From Closterium sp. Naga37s-1 (lineage: Eukaryota > Streptophyta > Zygnematophyceae > Desmidiales > Closteriaceae): a DNA stretch of 64,000 nucleotides. Shown piece after piece: positions 55,001 through 61,600 of the stretch. How positions within the stretch are numbered: position 1 is the stretch's first letter; each line of letters opens with the position of its first letter. The notes beneath the pieces are model-generated. The model ran no database searches and had not been told where the DNA came from. It saw nothing but the letters and a program-made list of their open reading frames with translations. The DNA is taken from contig CANJKZ010000169.1 in NCBI GenBank assembly GCA_947471745.1, positions 3,188,501 through 3,252,500 on the forward strand, written 5' to 3'. The position numbers and the translations under genes were made by a program.

Positions 55001-57763
55001 AGCCCATCCCACGATATGCACGAGAGTGGGGGAGTGAAGAGGAGTGAGGAGGAGTTGGGAGCAGGGAAGGGGACGCGTGCACACCAACATTTTACCTTAC
55101 CCACTTCCCCTGAGAACACACGCATACACAACCACATGCACACCCACCCACCTGCACGTCAAAATGTCGCATGCATAGGGTGCGCTGAGCAGCCTCGCGC
55201 ACCACAGCAAATGCCTCTGAGAGGCCACGGGCAAGTAGGTAGGGGCAAAAGGGCGGCGGCGCACGCAAAAGCAGCACAGAACAGAGACACAACATTTCGG
55301 GACTTCAAAAAACGAGGGGTCACCTCACCAGGCACGTGCGAGAATTCGAGAAACTTCCTCCTGGTGAAAAACGTGTAAATAGTCATTTTACAACTTAAAA
55401 TAATATCTATATGCTCTTGCAGTGCGGAAGAAAAGGGAGGGAAGCAGCGACGGCAGCATATCACACAAGATCTAGAACATGCAACAGCCTACACCGCACA
55501 GAACCGTCTCCTACCTGCTTGTATGTCATCCAGTGTCTCTCCCTGCTTCAGCCGCTTCTTGAACTCGCGTGTCTTGCGCCGCAACTGCAGCACGACCAGA
55601 ACGAAGAGAAAGGACTGATATCAGTAACGGGGCTGTGGCTAGGCCTGGCCTGGTGTATGAAGAAGTGTTCTGAGACGTCTCAAAACACTTCTTCATACAC
55701 GTGGCGTGTCTTGCGCCGCAACTGCAGCACGAGCAGAAAGAAGAGAAAGGACTGATATCAGTAACGGGGCTGTGGCTAGGCTAATATTGTTAAAACTCCT
55801 GGTCAAAGGGACACAACAGACCAGACCAGTTGTTAAAACTCCTCCCTACGGACACGCAAATATTGCAAGTTGCGCTGGAGTTGCAACACAAGCAGAAGCA
55901 GAGAAAGGACTGATGCCAGTAACAAGGCTGTGATTAGGCCTGGCCTGGTCAAAGTGACACAACAAACCAGGGGTACTATTAGTCCCTACGAACATGCAAG
56001 TAACGCATCTTGTGCCACTGCTGCACCTGCAGCACGACAAGAGAAAGGACTGTCTTGATGTCAGTAACAAGGATGTGGACAGGCCTGGCCTGGTAACGGT
56101 GACTCTACGTGTATGAAGAAGTGTTTTGAGACGTCTCAAAACACTTCTTCATACACTTTTAATCAGTAACAAGGATGTTGACAGGCCTGGCCTGGTAACG
56201 GTGACTCAATACGAGCTCCTGGACAATGGGCAATTCTCCTTACAATAGTCTCTACTCTTCTTGTATTCGGAAGCACCTGTTTGTGCGTGCATTGCCGGCT
56301 GGCTCCAGGGCATAGACCTGTGAGGGCAACCCACACCACACAACAAAATCGTGCGTAATCCACTCAGACTTGTTACTTCGCACCTGTTTGTCCGTCCCTG
56401 CATCGTGAGCTCCAAAGCATTTACCTGCGCCACGAGGTGCCGGAAGTGGTGCACCACCCACCCACACACTCACACCTCACACATTCTCGCACTCTCGCCT
56501 TATTGTAACACGTTACACACCTGCTTGTCCGTCAGTGCCTGCATTGCGGGTTCCAAGGCGTTGACTTGTGCCACGAGGTGCCGGAAGTGGTGCACCACCC
56601 AGGTGTTGAGAGAGAGGATGCCCAGCTTCTCGCTCTTTATCATGTCTAGCGTGCTCTGTGGGGGGGTGAGTAGAGGAAAAATAGGCGGAGAGTGAAGAAT
56701 TTTGGGGGATTGGGCCACGAGGTGGCGTAAGTGGTGTACCAGTGCCACCCAGGTGTTGAGAGATAGATTGCCCAGCTTCTCGCTCTTTATCATGTCTAGC
56801 GTGCTCTGTAGAGGGGAGGGGGGAGAGGGGGAGAGAGAGGCGGAGTGTACAGAATTTTGGGGGTGGGCGACGAGGTAGCGGAAGTGGTGCACCACCCAGG
56901 TGTTGAGGGAGGAGGGGGTTACGCGGAGTGGAGGAGAACGAGACGTTATCCTTGTCATGCATCGTCATGTCATGATACCATCCCTGTCATGTCATGATAC
57001 CATCCGTGTCATGCTATGATACCCATGCTTCCTTTGTCATGTCATGGTACCATCTTTGTCATGCCATGGTACCATCCTTGCCATGCCATGGTACCATCCG
57101 TGTCATGTCATGGTACCATCTTTGTCATGCCATGGTACCATCCTTGCCATGCCATGGTACCATCCGTGTCATGTCATGGTACCATCTTTGTCATGTCATG
57201 TTACCCATGCTTCCTTGTCATGCCATGATACCATGCCTCCTACCGCTCCTTAAAAGAACCTCCCTTCACTGCATTCTTTCCTCTACATATTCTCTCTCCT
57301 CTCCTCCCTTCCCACATTCTCTTCTCTGTCCTCCTAGTTGCATCCACCCCCAACACCTTACCCTGTGTAATGCAGCCTGCTGTGCGTTACTCTTTCGCCC
57401 AACGGGTGCGTCCCCAGATCCTTCGTCAACCGGGTTACCAGCTGTAACAGCAGCGCGAGTCACTGGTAACACCACCCTCCTCTTCCCGTTGCCGTCTCTC
57501 CCTGCCTTGACACTCCTTGGCTGAAATTTATGGTCGAAACTACCCCCATCCTGCAGATTTCCTTTGGGAAACAAGCTACGCGTGGCTCCCGGTCTGGTTG
57601 TAGCTTTATAACGGAATCGCGCGAGACCGTACCGAGGATCGGATAGGTAAGGGACTCGGCGGAGCTGACCAGCTGAAGGGAAGAGAGACGTGGAGGATCC
57701 TGATTGGCGAAGCAAAGAAGGAATTTCTCCGTGAAGCGGCGACAGAATCGTTGACCGTGCCAT
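29526..57763 (-). CDS. SECA2: Plastid SecA2-type preprotein translocase ATPase, 30 exons
   Basis: ATP-driven motor for Sec protein export at the plastid inner envelope. Exons, 5' to 3': 57763-57362, 56655-56521, 55584-55515, 55216-55152, 54729-54609, 53401-53310, 52687-52622, 51751-51599, 49149-49084, 48080-47878, 47567-47477, 47056-46973, 46670-46578, 45899-45804, 44808-44723, 43702-43612, 42886-42773, 41119-41027, 39959-39890, 39138-38561, 37926-37871, 37248-37131, 36522-36442, 35848-35769, 35460-35406, 33575-33515, 33182-32849, 31873-31750, 30677-30603, 29699-29526. All phases fit: 3927 nt, 1308 residues. Residues 1 to about 100 are a Ser/Arg-rich transit peptide. Walker [10 protein letters not shown] is in exon 5, [13 protein letters not shown] in exon 6, the DEAD-like [19 protein letters not shown] in exon 8, [10 protein letters not shown] in exon 13, [17 protein letters not shown] in exon 17, SRRIDNQ in exon 20, [16 protein letters not shown] in exon 21. 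The C-terminal [18 protein letters not shown] matches SecA2, not SecA1. Exons 10, 20 and 27 carry low-complexity insertions. Exon 25 uses a GC donor. Exon 19 bounds are least sure. Confidence 0.92.
29760..30100 (-). repeat. Acceptor-side copies of SecA2 exon 30
   Basis: Three copies of the start of exon 30 ([20 protein letters not shown]) near 30093-30010, 29998-29915 and 29840-29762, each after a ctgcag or ctacag type acceptor, lie upstream of the full exon. Confidence 0.88.
30469..30545 (-). repeat. Donor-side copy of SecA2 exon 29
   Basis: A near-complete copy of the [20 protein letters not shown] exon with its gtgagtg donor, about 130 bp downstream of the real exon in gene direction. Confidence 0.9.
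30980..31019. repeat. 40-bp poly(A) tract
   Basis: Forty uninterrupted A follow a C-rich run (30950-30976). No gene-like sequence precedes it on either strand, so I cannot call it a retrocopy tail. Confidence 0.95.
31030..31700 (-). repeat. Five donor-side copies of SecA2 exon 28
   Basis: The 3' part of exon 28 ([15 protein letters not shown]) with its gtgagag donor recurs about every 142 bp near 31037, 31182, 31323, 31466 and 31608, downstream of the full exon in gene direction. Confidence 0.92.
31940..32495 (-). repeat. Four acceptor-side copies of SecA2 exon 28, 158-bp period
   Basis: Two near-identical 158-bp units and two more diverged ones carry the acceptor cctcag plus the start of exon 28 ([20 protein letters not shown]). 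They lie upstream of the real exon in gene direction. The open - strand frame running through them arises from the repetition. Confidence 0.93.
33245..33310 (-). repeat. Acceptor-side copy of SecA2 exon 27
   Basis: A copy of the start of exon 27 ([12 protein letters not shown] region), about 75 bp upstream of the real exon in gene direction, with a degenerate acceptor. Confidence 0.7.
33650..34625 (-). repeat. Eight acceptor-side copies of SecA2 exon 26
   Basis: The block aacaccag then [16 protein letters not shown] recurs near 33660, 33787, 33912, 34032, 34168, 34305, 34448 and 34568, spaced 120-145 bp. Two palindromes TTTGAGACGTCTCAAA at 34515-34530 and 34539-34558 lie between the last two copies. 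Confidence 0.93.
34975..35605 (-). repeat. Copies of SecA2 exon 25 grading into a TTGAC-rich minisatellite
   Basis: Exon 25 ([16 protein letters not shown] with its GC donor, cttgcctt on the + strand) is copied near 34985, 35155, 35300 and 35560. Between copies, the donor-side sequence has expanded into short runs such as ttgacttgccttgactc. The full copy with both splice sites is 35406-35460. Confidence 0.8.
35630..35700. repeat. GGAT/GGTG-rich simple repeat
   Basis: Short tandem gtggacgg and gatggatg runs next to an exon 25 acceptor copy. Confidence 0.8.
35925..36230 (-). repeat. Three acceptor-side copies of SecA2 exon 24
   Basis: The acceptor ctgcag or ctacag and the start of exon 24 ([15 protein letters not shown]) recur near 35930, 36055 and 36170, upstream of the full exon in gene direction. 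Confidence 0.9.
36625..36705 (-). repeat. Acceptor-side copy of SecA2 exon 23
   Basis: A copy of [20 protein letters not shown] with its acceptor lies about 175 bp upstream of the real exon in gene direction. Confidence 0.9.
36758..36843. repeat. Inverted repeat (foldback) A
   Basis: ACGAGAAGAGCCGAG at 36758-36772 is inverted at 36829-36843, with partial pairing further in (gtgattgat against atcaatca). The loop holds a decayed member of the TTTTGAG palindrome family (ttttttaggctcctcaaaag). Confidence 0.85.
36878..36966. repeat. Inverted repeat (foldback) B, stem about 36 bp
   Basis: The left arm 36878-36913 starts gtgcactgctaaagcacc; the right arm 36931-36966 is its inverse with one or two mismatches. 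The loop is about 17 nt. It resembles a foldback element or a small-RNA hairpin. Confidence 0.9.
36985..37078 (-). repeat. Donor-side copy of SecA2 exon 22
   Basis: The 3' part of exon 22 ([20 protein letters not shown]) is repeated downstream in gene direction, with a changed donor. Confidence 0.88.
37325..37705 (-). repeat. Three acceptor-side copies of SecA2 exon 22
   Basis: Copies of [18 protein letters not shown] with their ccag acceptors near 37382, 37545 and 37700, spaced about 155-165 bp, lie upstream of the full exon. Confidence 0.9.
38242..38430 (-). repeat. Donor-side copy of SecA2 exon 20
   Basis: This near-identical copy of the 3' end of exon 20 ([12 protein letters not shown] through [14 protein letters not shown]) reads WRINNQ instead of RRIDNQ at the end. 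That changes the conserved Arg and Asp, so the 38561 copy is the functional one. Confidence 0.92.
39205..39305 (-). repeat. Acceptor-side copy of SecA2 exon 20
   Basis: A copy of the start of exon 20 ([20 protein letters not shown]) lies about 165 bp upstream in gene direction. It is followed by a GGCGCC palindrome pair at 39353-39370 and 39394-39416. Confidence 0.88.
39505..39835 (-). repeat. Donor-side copies of SecA2 exon 19
   Basis: The 3' part of exon 19 (TLKELYAAQ region) is repeated near 39510-39550 and 39778-39830. A direct repeat of about 80 bp (gtccaagtgactgcgtaagt) recurs at 39459 and 39621. Confidence 0.8.
39960..40469. other. SecA2 intron 18 remainder, no recognised feature
   Basis: This contains a decayed donor-side copy of exon 18 near 40405 and three short echoes of gtagtgccttcg. 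I see no gene in it. Confidence 0.5.
40462..41002. mobile_element. hAT-like MITE with 8-bp target duplication
   Basis: The element runs 40470-40994, 525 bp. Its 12-bp perfect terminal inverted repeats are CAAGGTGCAAAA at the left end and TTTTGCACCTTG at the right. It is flanked by a perfect 8-bp direct repeat GATAAGAC at 40462-40469 and 40995-41002. Subterminal parts are AT-rich and share inverted motifs (acggccg, taaaacg). It has no open frame of note. An 8-bp duplication with CA-starting inverted repeats is the signature of the hAT superfamily, so this is a non-autonomous member. It lies in SecA2 intron 18, 24 bp beyond the exon 18 donor. Confidence 0.9.
41185..41235 (-). repeat. Acceptor-side copy of SecA2 exon 18
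   Basis: A copy of [14 protein letters not shown] with its ccag acceptor, about 115 bp upstream of the real exon in gene direction. Confidence 0.88.
41360..42695 (-). repeat. Eight or more donor-side copies of SecA2 exon 17
   Basis: The motif [21 protein letters not shown] with its gtgagt or related donor recurs near 41816, 41955, 42096, 42227, 42352, 42461 and 42605, with a worn one near 41365. Two units (42096-42226 and 42227-42351) are almost identical. The motif holds the conserved helicase arginine (GRGTD), so protein searches will hit every copy. Confidence 0.93.
42950..43210 (-). repeat. Two acceptor-side copies of SecA2 exon 17
   Basis: The start of exon 17 ([17 protein letters not shown]) recurs near 43050 and 43200. 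Each copy is cut on the 5' side of the + strand by a palindrome or near-palindrome (TTTCGAGTCGACTCAAAA at 42953-42970; attagtcaactcaagag near 43116). Confidence 0.88.
43324..43402. repeat. (GTGCA)n microsatellite
   Basis: About 15 units of tgcag/tgcgg pentanucleotides, the reverse complement of the array at 2858-2923. Confidence 0.93.
43441..43562. repeat. Long inverted repeat, stem about 48 bp
   Basis: The left arm 43441-43490 ends taaaaacctccga; the right arm 43514-43562 begins tcggaggttttta. The arms match over about 48 bp with a few mismatches around a 23-nt loop. It lies in SecA2 intron 16. Confidence 0.92.
43795..44425 (-). repeat. Five acceptor-side copies of SecA2 exon 16
   Basis: [15 protein letters not shown] with a ctgcag or ccag type acceptor recurs near 43848, 43986, 44136, 44273 and 44413, spaced 137-150 bp, upstream of the full exon. 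One copy (near 44273) has a 5-bp duplication tccac at the acceptor. Confidence 0.93.
44517..44712 (+). repeat. 24-bp minisatellite with a G-box core, about eight copies
   Basis: The unit is gatgtgatgcagatatgccacgtg, read with the core CACGTG in most copies. It lies just beyond the exon 15 donor of SecA2. Confidence 0.92.
44878..45068 (-). repeat. Two acceptor-side copies of SecA2 exon 15
   Basis: [10 protein letters not shown] with its acceptor recurs near 44935 and 45064, upstream of the full exon. Confidence 0.88.
45175..45800 (-). repeat. Five tandem donor-side copies of SecA2 exon 14, about 124-bp period
   Basis: [17 protein letters not shown] and its gtaagt donor recur near 45297, 45419, 45547, 45671 and the real exon at 45804, with a partial unit at 45185. 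Units are almost identical over their full length. One copy near 45547 has lost the donor (tagtct). Confidence 0.93.
45985..46045 (-). repeat. Acceptor-side copy of SecA2 exon 14
   Basis: [20 protein letters not shown] with its acceptor, about 145 bp upstream in gene direction. Confidence 0.9.
46250..46505 (-). repeat. Two donor-side copies of SecA2 exon 13
   Basis: [20 protein letters not shown] with its donor recurs near 46255-46325 and 46420-46500. Both copies keep the reading frame of the GMTGTA motif. Confidence 0.92.
46770..46825 (-). repeat. Acceptor-side copy of SecA2 exon 13
   Basis: [15 protein letters not shown] with a tggcag acceptor, upstream of the real exon. Confidence 0.88.
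47160..47405 (-). repeat. Acceptor-side copies of SecA2 exon 12
   Basis: One good copy ([16 protein letters not shown]) lies at about 47168-47222 and a decayed one at about 47365-47405. Confidence 0.8.
48145..48430 (-). repeat. Two acceptor-side copies of SecA2 exon 10
   Basis: [19 protein letters not shown] recurs near 48222 and 48426 with its ccag acceptor. A shorter trace lies near 48650. Confidence 0.9.
48524..48559. repeat. 36-bp perfect palindrome
   Basis: The centre is GAGTCGACTC, extended outwards through AAAAATCGACTC on the right and its exact inverse on the left. It nests one TTTTGAGTCGACTCAAAA element inside a second gagtcg...cgactc pair. A single gagtcgactc lies at 48482-48491 in a flanking direct repeat. 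Confidence 0.95.
48808..49025 (-). repeat. Two donor-side copies of SecA2 exon 9
   Basis: Copies of [20 protein letters not shown] with tgtgag-type donors lie near 48811-48880 and 48950-49015. Both are mutated; the full copy at 49084-49149 matches the family best. Confidence 0.88.
49244..49570. repeat. Three 97-bp units with exon 8 fragments in both orientations
   Basis: Each unit holds a fragment of SecA2 exon 8 in gene orientation (ccggccatctcaacgtg) followed by the same stretch inverted (gctgagatggccagacgc). It is therefore a tandem array of small hairpins. Confidence 0.9.
49640..50880 (-). repeat. 163-166-bp tandem array of donor-side exon 8 copies
   Basis: The exon end (catgttgctgat on the + strand) recurs at 49653, 49819, 49985, 50148, 50311, 50474, 50637 and 50800. 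Spacings are 166, 166 and then 163 five times. Units hold [20 protein letters not shown] and onwards. Units at 50474 and 50800 have gactgacc in place of gactcacc, which changes the GTGAGT donor to GTCAGT. Confidence 0.96.
50880..51510 (-). repeat. Further donor-side copies of SecA2 exon 8
   Basis: More diverged copies of the [20 protein letters not shown] block lie near 50998, 51170 (partial), 51302 and 51418, before the full exon at 51599-51751. Confidence 0.92.
51790..52335 (-). repeat. Acceptor-side copies of SecA2 exon 8
   Basis: [20 protein letters not shown] recurs at about 51830-51935, 51995-52105, 52150-52230 and 52265-52332. The first two are cut by palindrome remnants (ctttgaggcccctcag at 51804; cccctcaagagtc at 51988) at the same base of the exon. 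Confidence 0.9.
52385..52590 (-). repeat. Donor-side copies of SecA2 exon 7 and three GGCGCC palindromes
   Basis: Copies of the exon 7 end (ITYGSNN with gtgagt) lie near 52410, 52445 and 52478. The last is cut after ctgtctct by GAGGCGCCTCAAG. Two more palindromes follow at 52545-52562 and 52566-52588. Confidence 0.88.
53085..53250 (-). repeat. Two donor-side copies of SecA2 exon 6
   Basis: [15 protein letters not shown] recurs near 53195-53245 and 53090-53130, about 117 bp apart, with an acceptor-side trace near 53545-53570. Confidence 0.85.
53885..54560 (-). repeat. Four donor-side copies of SecA2 exon 5
   Basis: [20 protein letters not shown] with its gtgagg donor recurs near 53894, 54049, 54211 and 54476. 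A near-perfect 34-bp palindrome at 54359-54392 lies between two of them. Confidence 0.92.
54830..55020 (-). repeat. Acceptor-side copies of SecA2 exon 5
   Basis: Short copies of [14 protein letters not shown] with ctgcag or catatcgt acceptor regions lie near 54882 and 55012. Confidence 0.75.
55585..56220 (-). repeat. Acceptor-side copies of SecA2 exon 3 with two 48-bp palindromes
   Basis: The exon 3 start (LRRKTR, after ctgcag) recurs near 55725, 55880 and 56030, in units also sharing ggctgtggctaggcctggcc. Palindromes at 55653-55700 (one mismatch) and 56109-56156 (perfect) are nearly identical and centre on GAGACGTCTC. Confidence 0.9.
56265..56515 (-). repeat. Donor-side copies of SecA2 exon 2
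   Basis: [20 protein letters not shown] and a shorter [13 protein letters not shown] copy lie downstream of the full exon in gene direction. Confidence 0.88.
56656..56935 (-). repeat. Acceptor-side copies of SecA2 exon 2
   Basis: [20 protein letters not shown] with a ctacag acceptor lies near 56806; a shorter [15 protein letters not shown] copy lies near 56920. Confidence 0.9.
56950..57240. repeat. 22-bp minisatellite rich in CCATGG/GGTACC
   Basis: Units such as cttgccatgccatggtacca are repeated about ten times, with tgtc/tgcc alternation giving a longer period. It lies in SecA2 intron 1. Confidence 0.92.
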
Positions 57764-58697
57764 GGTGATCCTTCTAGAAGCACTAGCTTTTTCAGTGATG
57801 CGATGCAGCGAGGGTCTAAGTCTTTTGAACAGCGCTACGTACTAGAAACACCTTCCTTGCATCACTTTAAAGGTTCGACAAAGAAGTGCGCTCCGTAAGT
57901 ATAATGATCCGTCAACCGCGGCTCCGTCGACTACGGTCCCTCTGCCAACAGTCCTGCGGATTACACGCAAGCAAATTTCAGGCAGCTCTTAGTTACTTGG
58001 TTACTTCCAACCTAAGGAACTCCACGTGCTGCACCTCTGGTAACGCCAGCGGCTGCAGAACGAACCAGATTGCACAAGGAGACAAACCTCCTCGCCGATT
58101 TGGTTCAGTTCGCCGCACTCGGTTCAGTTCAGCTCCTCGAGGTTCAGCCAGGTTCTGAAACAGAACTTCCGAGAGTCACTCGAACTGAGGTGCGATTTGC
58201 TCAGCCTTGTGTCAGGTTCGGCTGATTCTGAGATCGCTGAAAATCGAACTGAGGTGCGAACTGCTCAGCCTTGTGTCAGGTTCGGCTGATTCTGAGATCG
58301 CTGAAAAACGCAGTTTGCAAGCAAACGCGTTGTGTCGCGAAACAAAGTAGGCCTGGCTGACTGAAATCACGTGCACGAAGCAACACCTCCCACATTTTGT
58401 AGTTCATTTGTACCGAACTGGCTGGAAAACTTGAGGCGAACCGAAACTGAACCGCCGTAGGCTCAAAAGCCGGAAGATCGAGGTGCGTGAAAATCAGGGT
58501 ACACCTGGTCAATTAGTGTTCATGATCTCTTATGCAAAATTCTAAGGCACAATCTAAAACTGGCTAGTTTGAACTTGGTTCTGAGAACAGAAGTTTGTTG
58601 AGAGCAGCTGTAACAATCAATTACAATAAAGCATGCCATCGCAACTTCTATAAACAAACACCATTCCATCCAAACCTTTCCAACACCTAAAACCCCT
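57764..58697. other. Intergenic: SecA2 upstream region and bS20 3' region
   Basis: No gene is seen. A 65-bp direct repeat (gaactgaggtgcga through gatcgctgaaaa) lies twice at about 58182-58307. The SecA2 promoter should be in the part near 57764-58150. Confidence 0.6.
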
Positions 58698-61600
58698 CTA
58701 AGCAGTCGCAACAACAGGCTGAGTGTACCAGCCAAGAGAAACCAGCGTGGCACGCTTGGCCCGGGAGAGCCGAGCCTTGCGGCGCGCGCCCTTGTTCTGG
58801 TGAATGGCGTTGACCTTCACCGATCGGTCGATGATGGAGAAGGCCTCCGAGATGAGCTTCTCTGCCGCCACCAGCTGCTCCTCCGATGGGGATGCACTCT
58901 TGCGCAGCTCCTCCAGAGCCAGGAACGCCTGGCAGGAAAAGAAAAGAAGGGGAAAAGCGGAGAGGGAAACAGAAGGCCTCCGAGATGAGCTTCTCTGCTG
59001 CCACCAGCTGCTCCTCCGATGGCGATGCGCTCTTGCGCAGCTCCTCCAAGGCAAGGAACGCCTGGCAAGGAGGCAAACGAACAAATACAAGTCAAACGTT
59101 AGGGTTGCATGAAATGAGCTTCGTTGCCGCCAGCAGCTGCTCCTCCGACAGCAACGCACTCTTGCTAAGCTCCTCCAGGGCAAGGAACGCCTGGCAGGAA
59201 AAGAAAAGAAGGGAAAAAGGGAGAGGGAAACAGAAGGCCTCCGAGATGAGCTTCTCTGCTGCCAGCAGCTGCTCCTCCGACGGGGACGCACTCTTGCGCA
59301 GCTCCTCCAGGGCCAGGAACGCCTGTGGCAGGGAGGGAGAGGTGAGAGAAGAAAGAGGGGGGAACAAACGGGAGGCATGAGTTGGGCTTCTCTGTTGCCA
59401 GCAGCTGCTCCTCCGATGGCGACGCACTCTTGCGCAGCTCCTCCAGAGCAAGGAACGCCTGAGGCAGGAGGAAGGCATAGGGGTGTATACGAATACCAGG
59501 AGCATGTCAAACGTGAGGGTTGCATGAGATGGGCTTCGCTGTTGCCAGCAGCTGCTCCTCTGGTGGGGAATTTCACTTACGCAGCTCCTACAGAGGCAGG
59601 AAGGAAGGAGGGAGAGAAAAGGGAAAAGGGGTGAGAGGGAGCTCTTGGGAGAGGCACAGCCCTTGATCAATCCCCATGCTTCTCACTTCGCCTGCTTCAC
59701 GTTCTCCCTGCTGGGGCGCACCCTCCCTTCCCGCCCACCCCTCCCTCTCCTCCCCGCCTTGTGATCCAAAATTGCTGCTATGCATTGCCTCTGCTTGATA
59801 CTGCCCCTTCTTCCGGCCACATCTGCTCAGGTACTGTTCGCATTCGCCAGGATAACAAAGCGTTCATGAGAGAGGAAGACTGGCAGTTGCACCAGGGACT
59901 CTAGGAAAACTCAGCCCCTGTTTTTCCTGAGAAATCCGTGCAGTCAAATGGGCACTGCGACTATTCATGCCCAGACCCCTCCCTGGCGTTTGACGGTGCG
60001 ACGCCTCCTGACTGACTGAACCACTCAATGATCAGCCTGCTTCAGTCTGTTACCGCTCTGCGTCACTCTGCCTCAGTCTGCTTCGGACTATAATCACGTG
60101 GCACTGCAACATCTCCGGTTGTCAAATGTGCTGACTCAAGGAACAACGCTAGGCCGCTCTTCCTCTCCCTCCTTCTCCCGCCATCTCCTTCTCTCTCCTT
60201 CCGCAAACCATTTCACGCACACGTCGCCACCTTCCGCTCTCCCCCTCAACTCATTTGTCCCGCTCCTCCTTCCCCGTCTCTGACTCGACCTCTCTCCCTC
60301 CCCTTTCCCGCCCTCTGTTTCTCACTGCCTCTAACGTCCCCCCCTCCTCCTCCGTGAAAGCTTCGCTTCCTTGCATTTCGCTCCTTACTTCTCCCCTGCT
60401 TGGATCCCTCCACCGTATCCCCTTCTTATCCCCTCTGCCTGATCCCCCGCGTTTATCCCCGCAGCTTCCGCAACTCCTGCCTCCCGCGTTCCGCATCTCA
60501 GCATCACCGATTCCGCCTCCACTCTTCCGCTTCCCCTCTTCCGTCTCCCACTTCCGCCTACCCGCTTCCTCCTCCCCGCTTCATCCTCTCCTTTGCTGCT
60601 TCAGAGACTTCGCCCCCCTGCTTCCGCATCCAAACCACCTTGCTCCGCGTAACCCATCATCCCATCCCTCCCCGCCCTCCCTCCCCGTCTTCTCTTCGCT
60701 GTTTCCGCACCACTTCCGACCTGATTCCTTCGCTTTCCGGGCTAGCTTACTCGAGCACCAACCAGCCCACTTTCTAGTCCGGCTGCATATGCTTTCACAC
60801 CTGAATACCAAAAAGTCGGAAAAAAAAGACGCACCTTCTTCATGCGCGTGCTCATCTCCGTCTTCCGCGACTTGTTGTACACCCGCCGCACCTCCGCCTG
60901 CTTGGCGCGCTTCACGGCGGAGTCCACCTTCTTCTTCGGCTTGTCCTTGCCGGCGGCGGCAGCCACGGTGGGAGTGACGGCGGCGGCGGCCACCACGGCG
61001 GGACACCTGGCCGCGGCGACGACAGCAGATGGCCGGGTAGCAGCTGCGGTGAAGGATGGGAGAAGAGGACGGAAATGGCAGGGGGAAAGGGGAAGGGGGA
61101 GACGGGGGAGGAGCGGTGGGGAGGGGGAGTGGGGGGTGACGAGGTGAGGGAGGATGAGTGGGTGTGGGCGTGAGTAAGAAAGCTGAGGCAATGAGCAGCA
61201 GGTGGCCTCCTGACAGCTGTAATGTGGGACGGTGCCAGTGGAAAATATGAAAACGATGTGAGTTCGTCGGGACGGTACGGAGCCGGCAATAGAGCCGGCT
61301 ATAGAGCCGGCAGTACGCTTGATGTTCACTTAAGAGCAGAGTCTGCCAATCAATCCTGCTTCGTGTGGAACATTGGTACCACGATTCCAAGGCCTAAGCC
61401 ATAATTTAGGCATCAAATGCATATACTGCTTCTTGTGAAACATTAGTGTGGCTCAAGCGAACATTACTATCGAAAGTGACTAGGGCAGGGTCGGCAACCG
61501 GGAAATGCGAATAACACCCACGCCTGATCCTTAGGTGACCGGCATCCAATAAGCCTACGGCTGAACCTTAGGTAATAGGCAACTAGGAGACCTACGGTGA

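Noticed and set aside
29526-57763. Bacterial SecA from contamination or transfer
   Set aside because: The gene has 30 spliceosomal exons, a plastid transit peptide and plant SecA2-specific ends.
57460-57783. Alternative SecA2 start in another frame (from 57783)
   Set aside because: It does not join in phase to exon 2 and lacks the transit-peptide composition carried through to the exon 1 donor.
60150-60980. Ser/Pro-rich + strand protein of about 240 residues
   Set aside because: It comes from a C/T-rich tract in a bS20 intron and overlaps bS20 exon 2 on the other strand.
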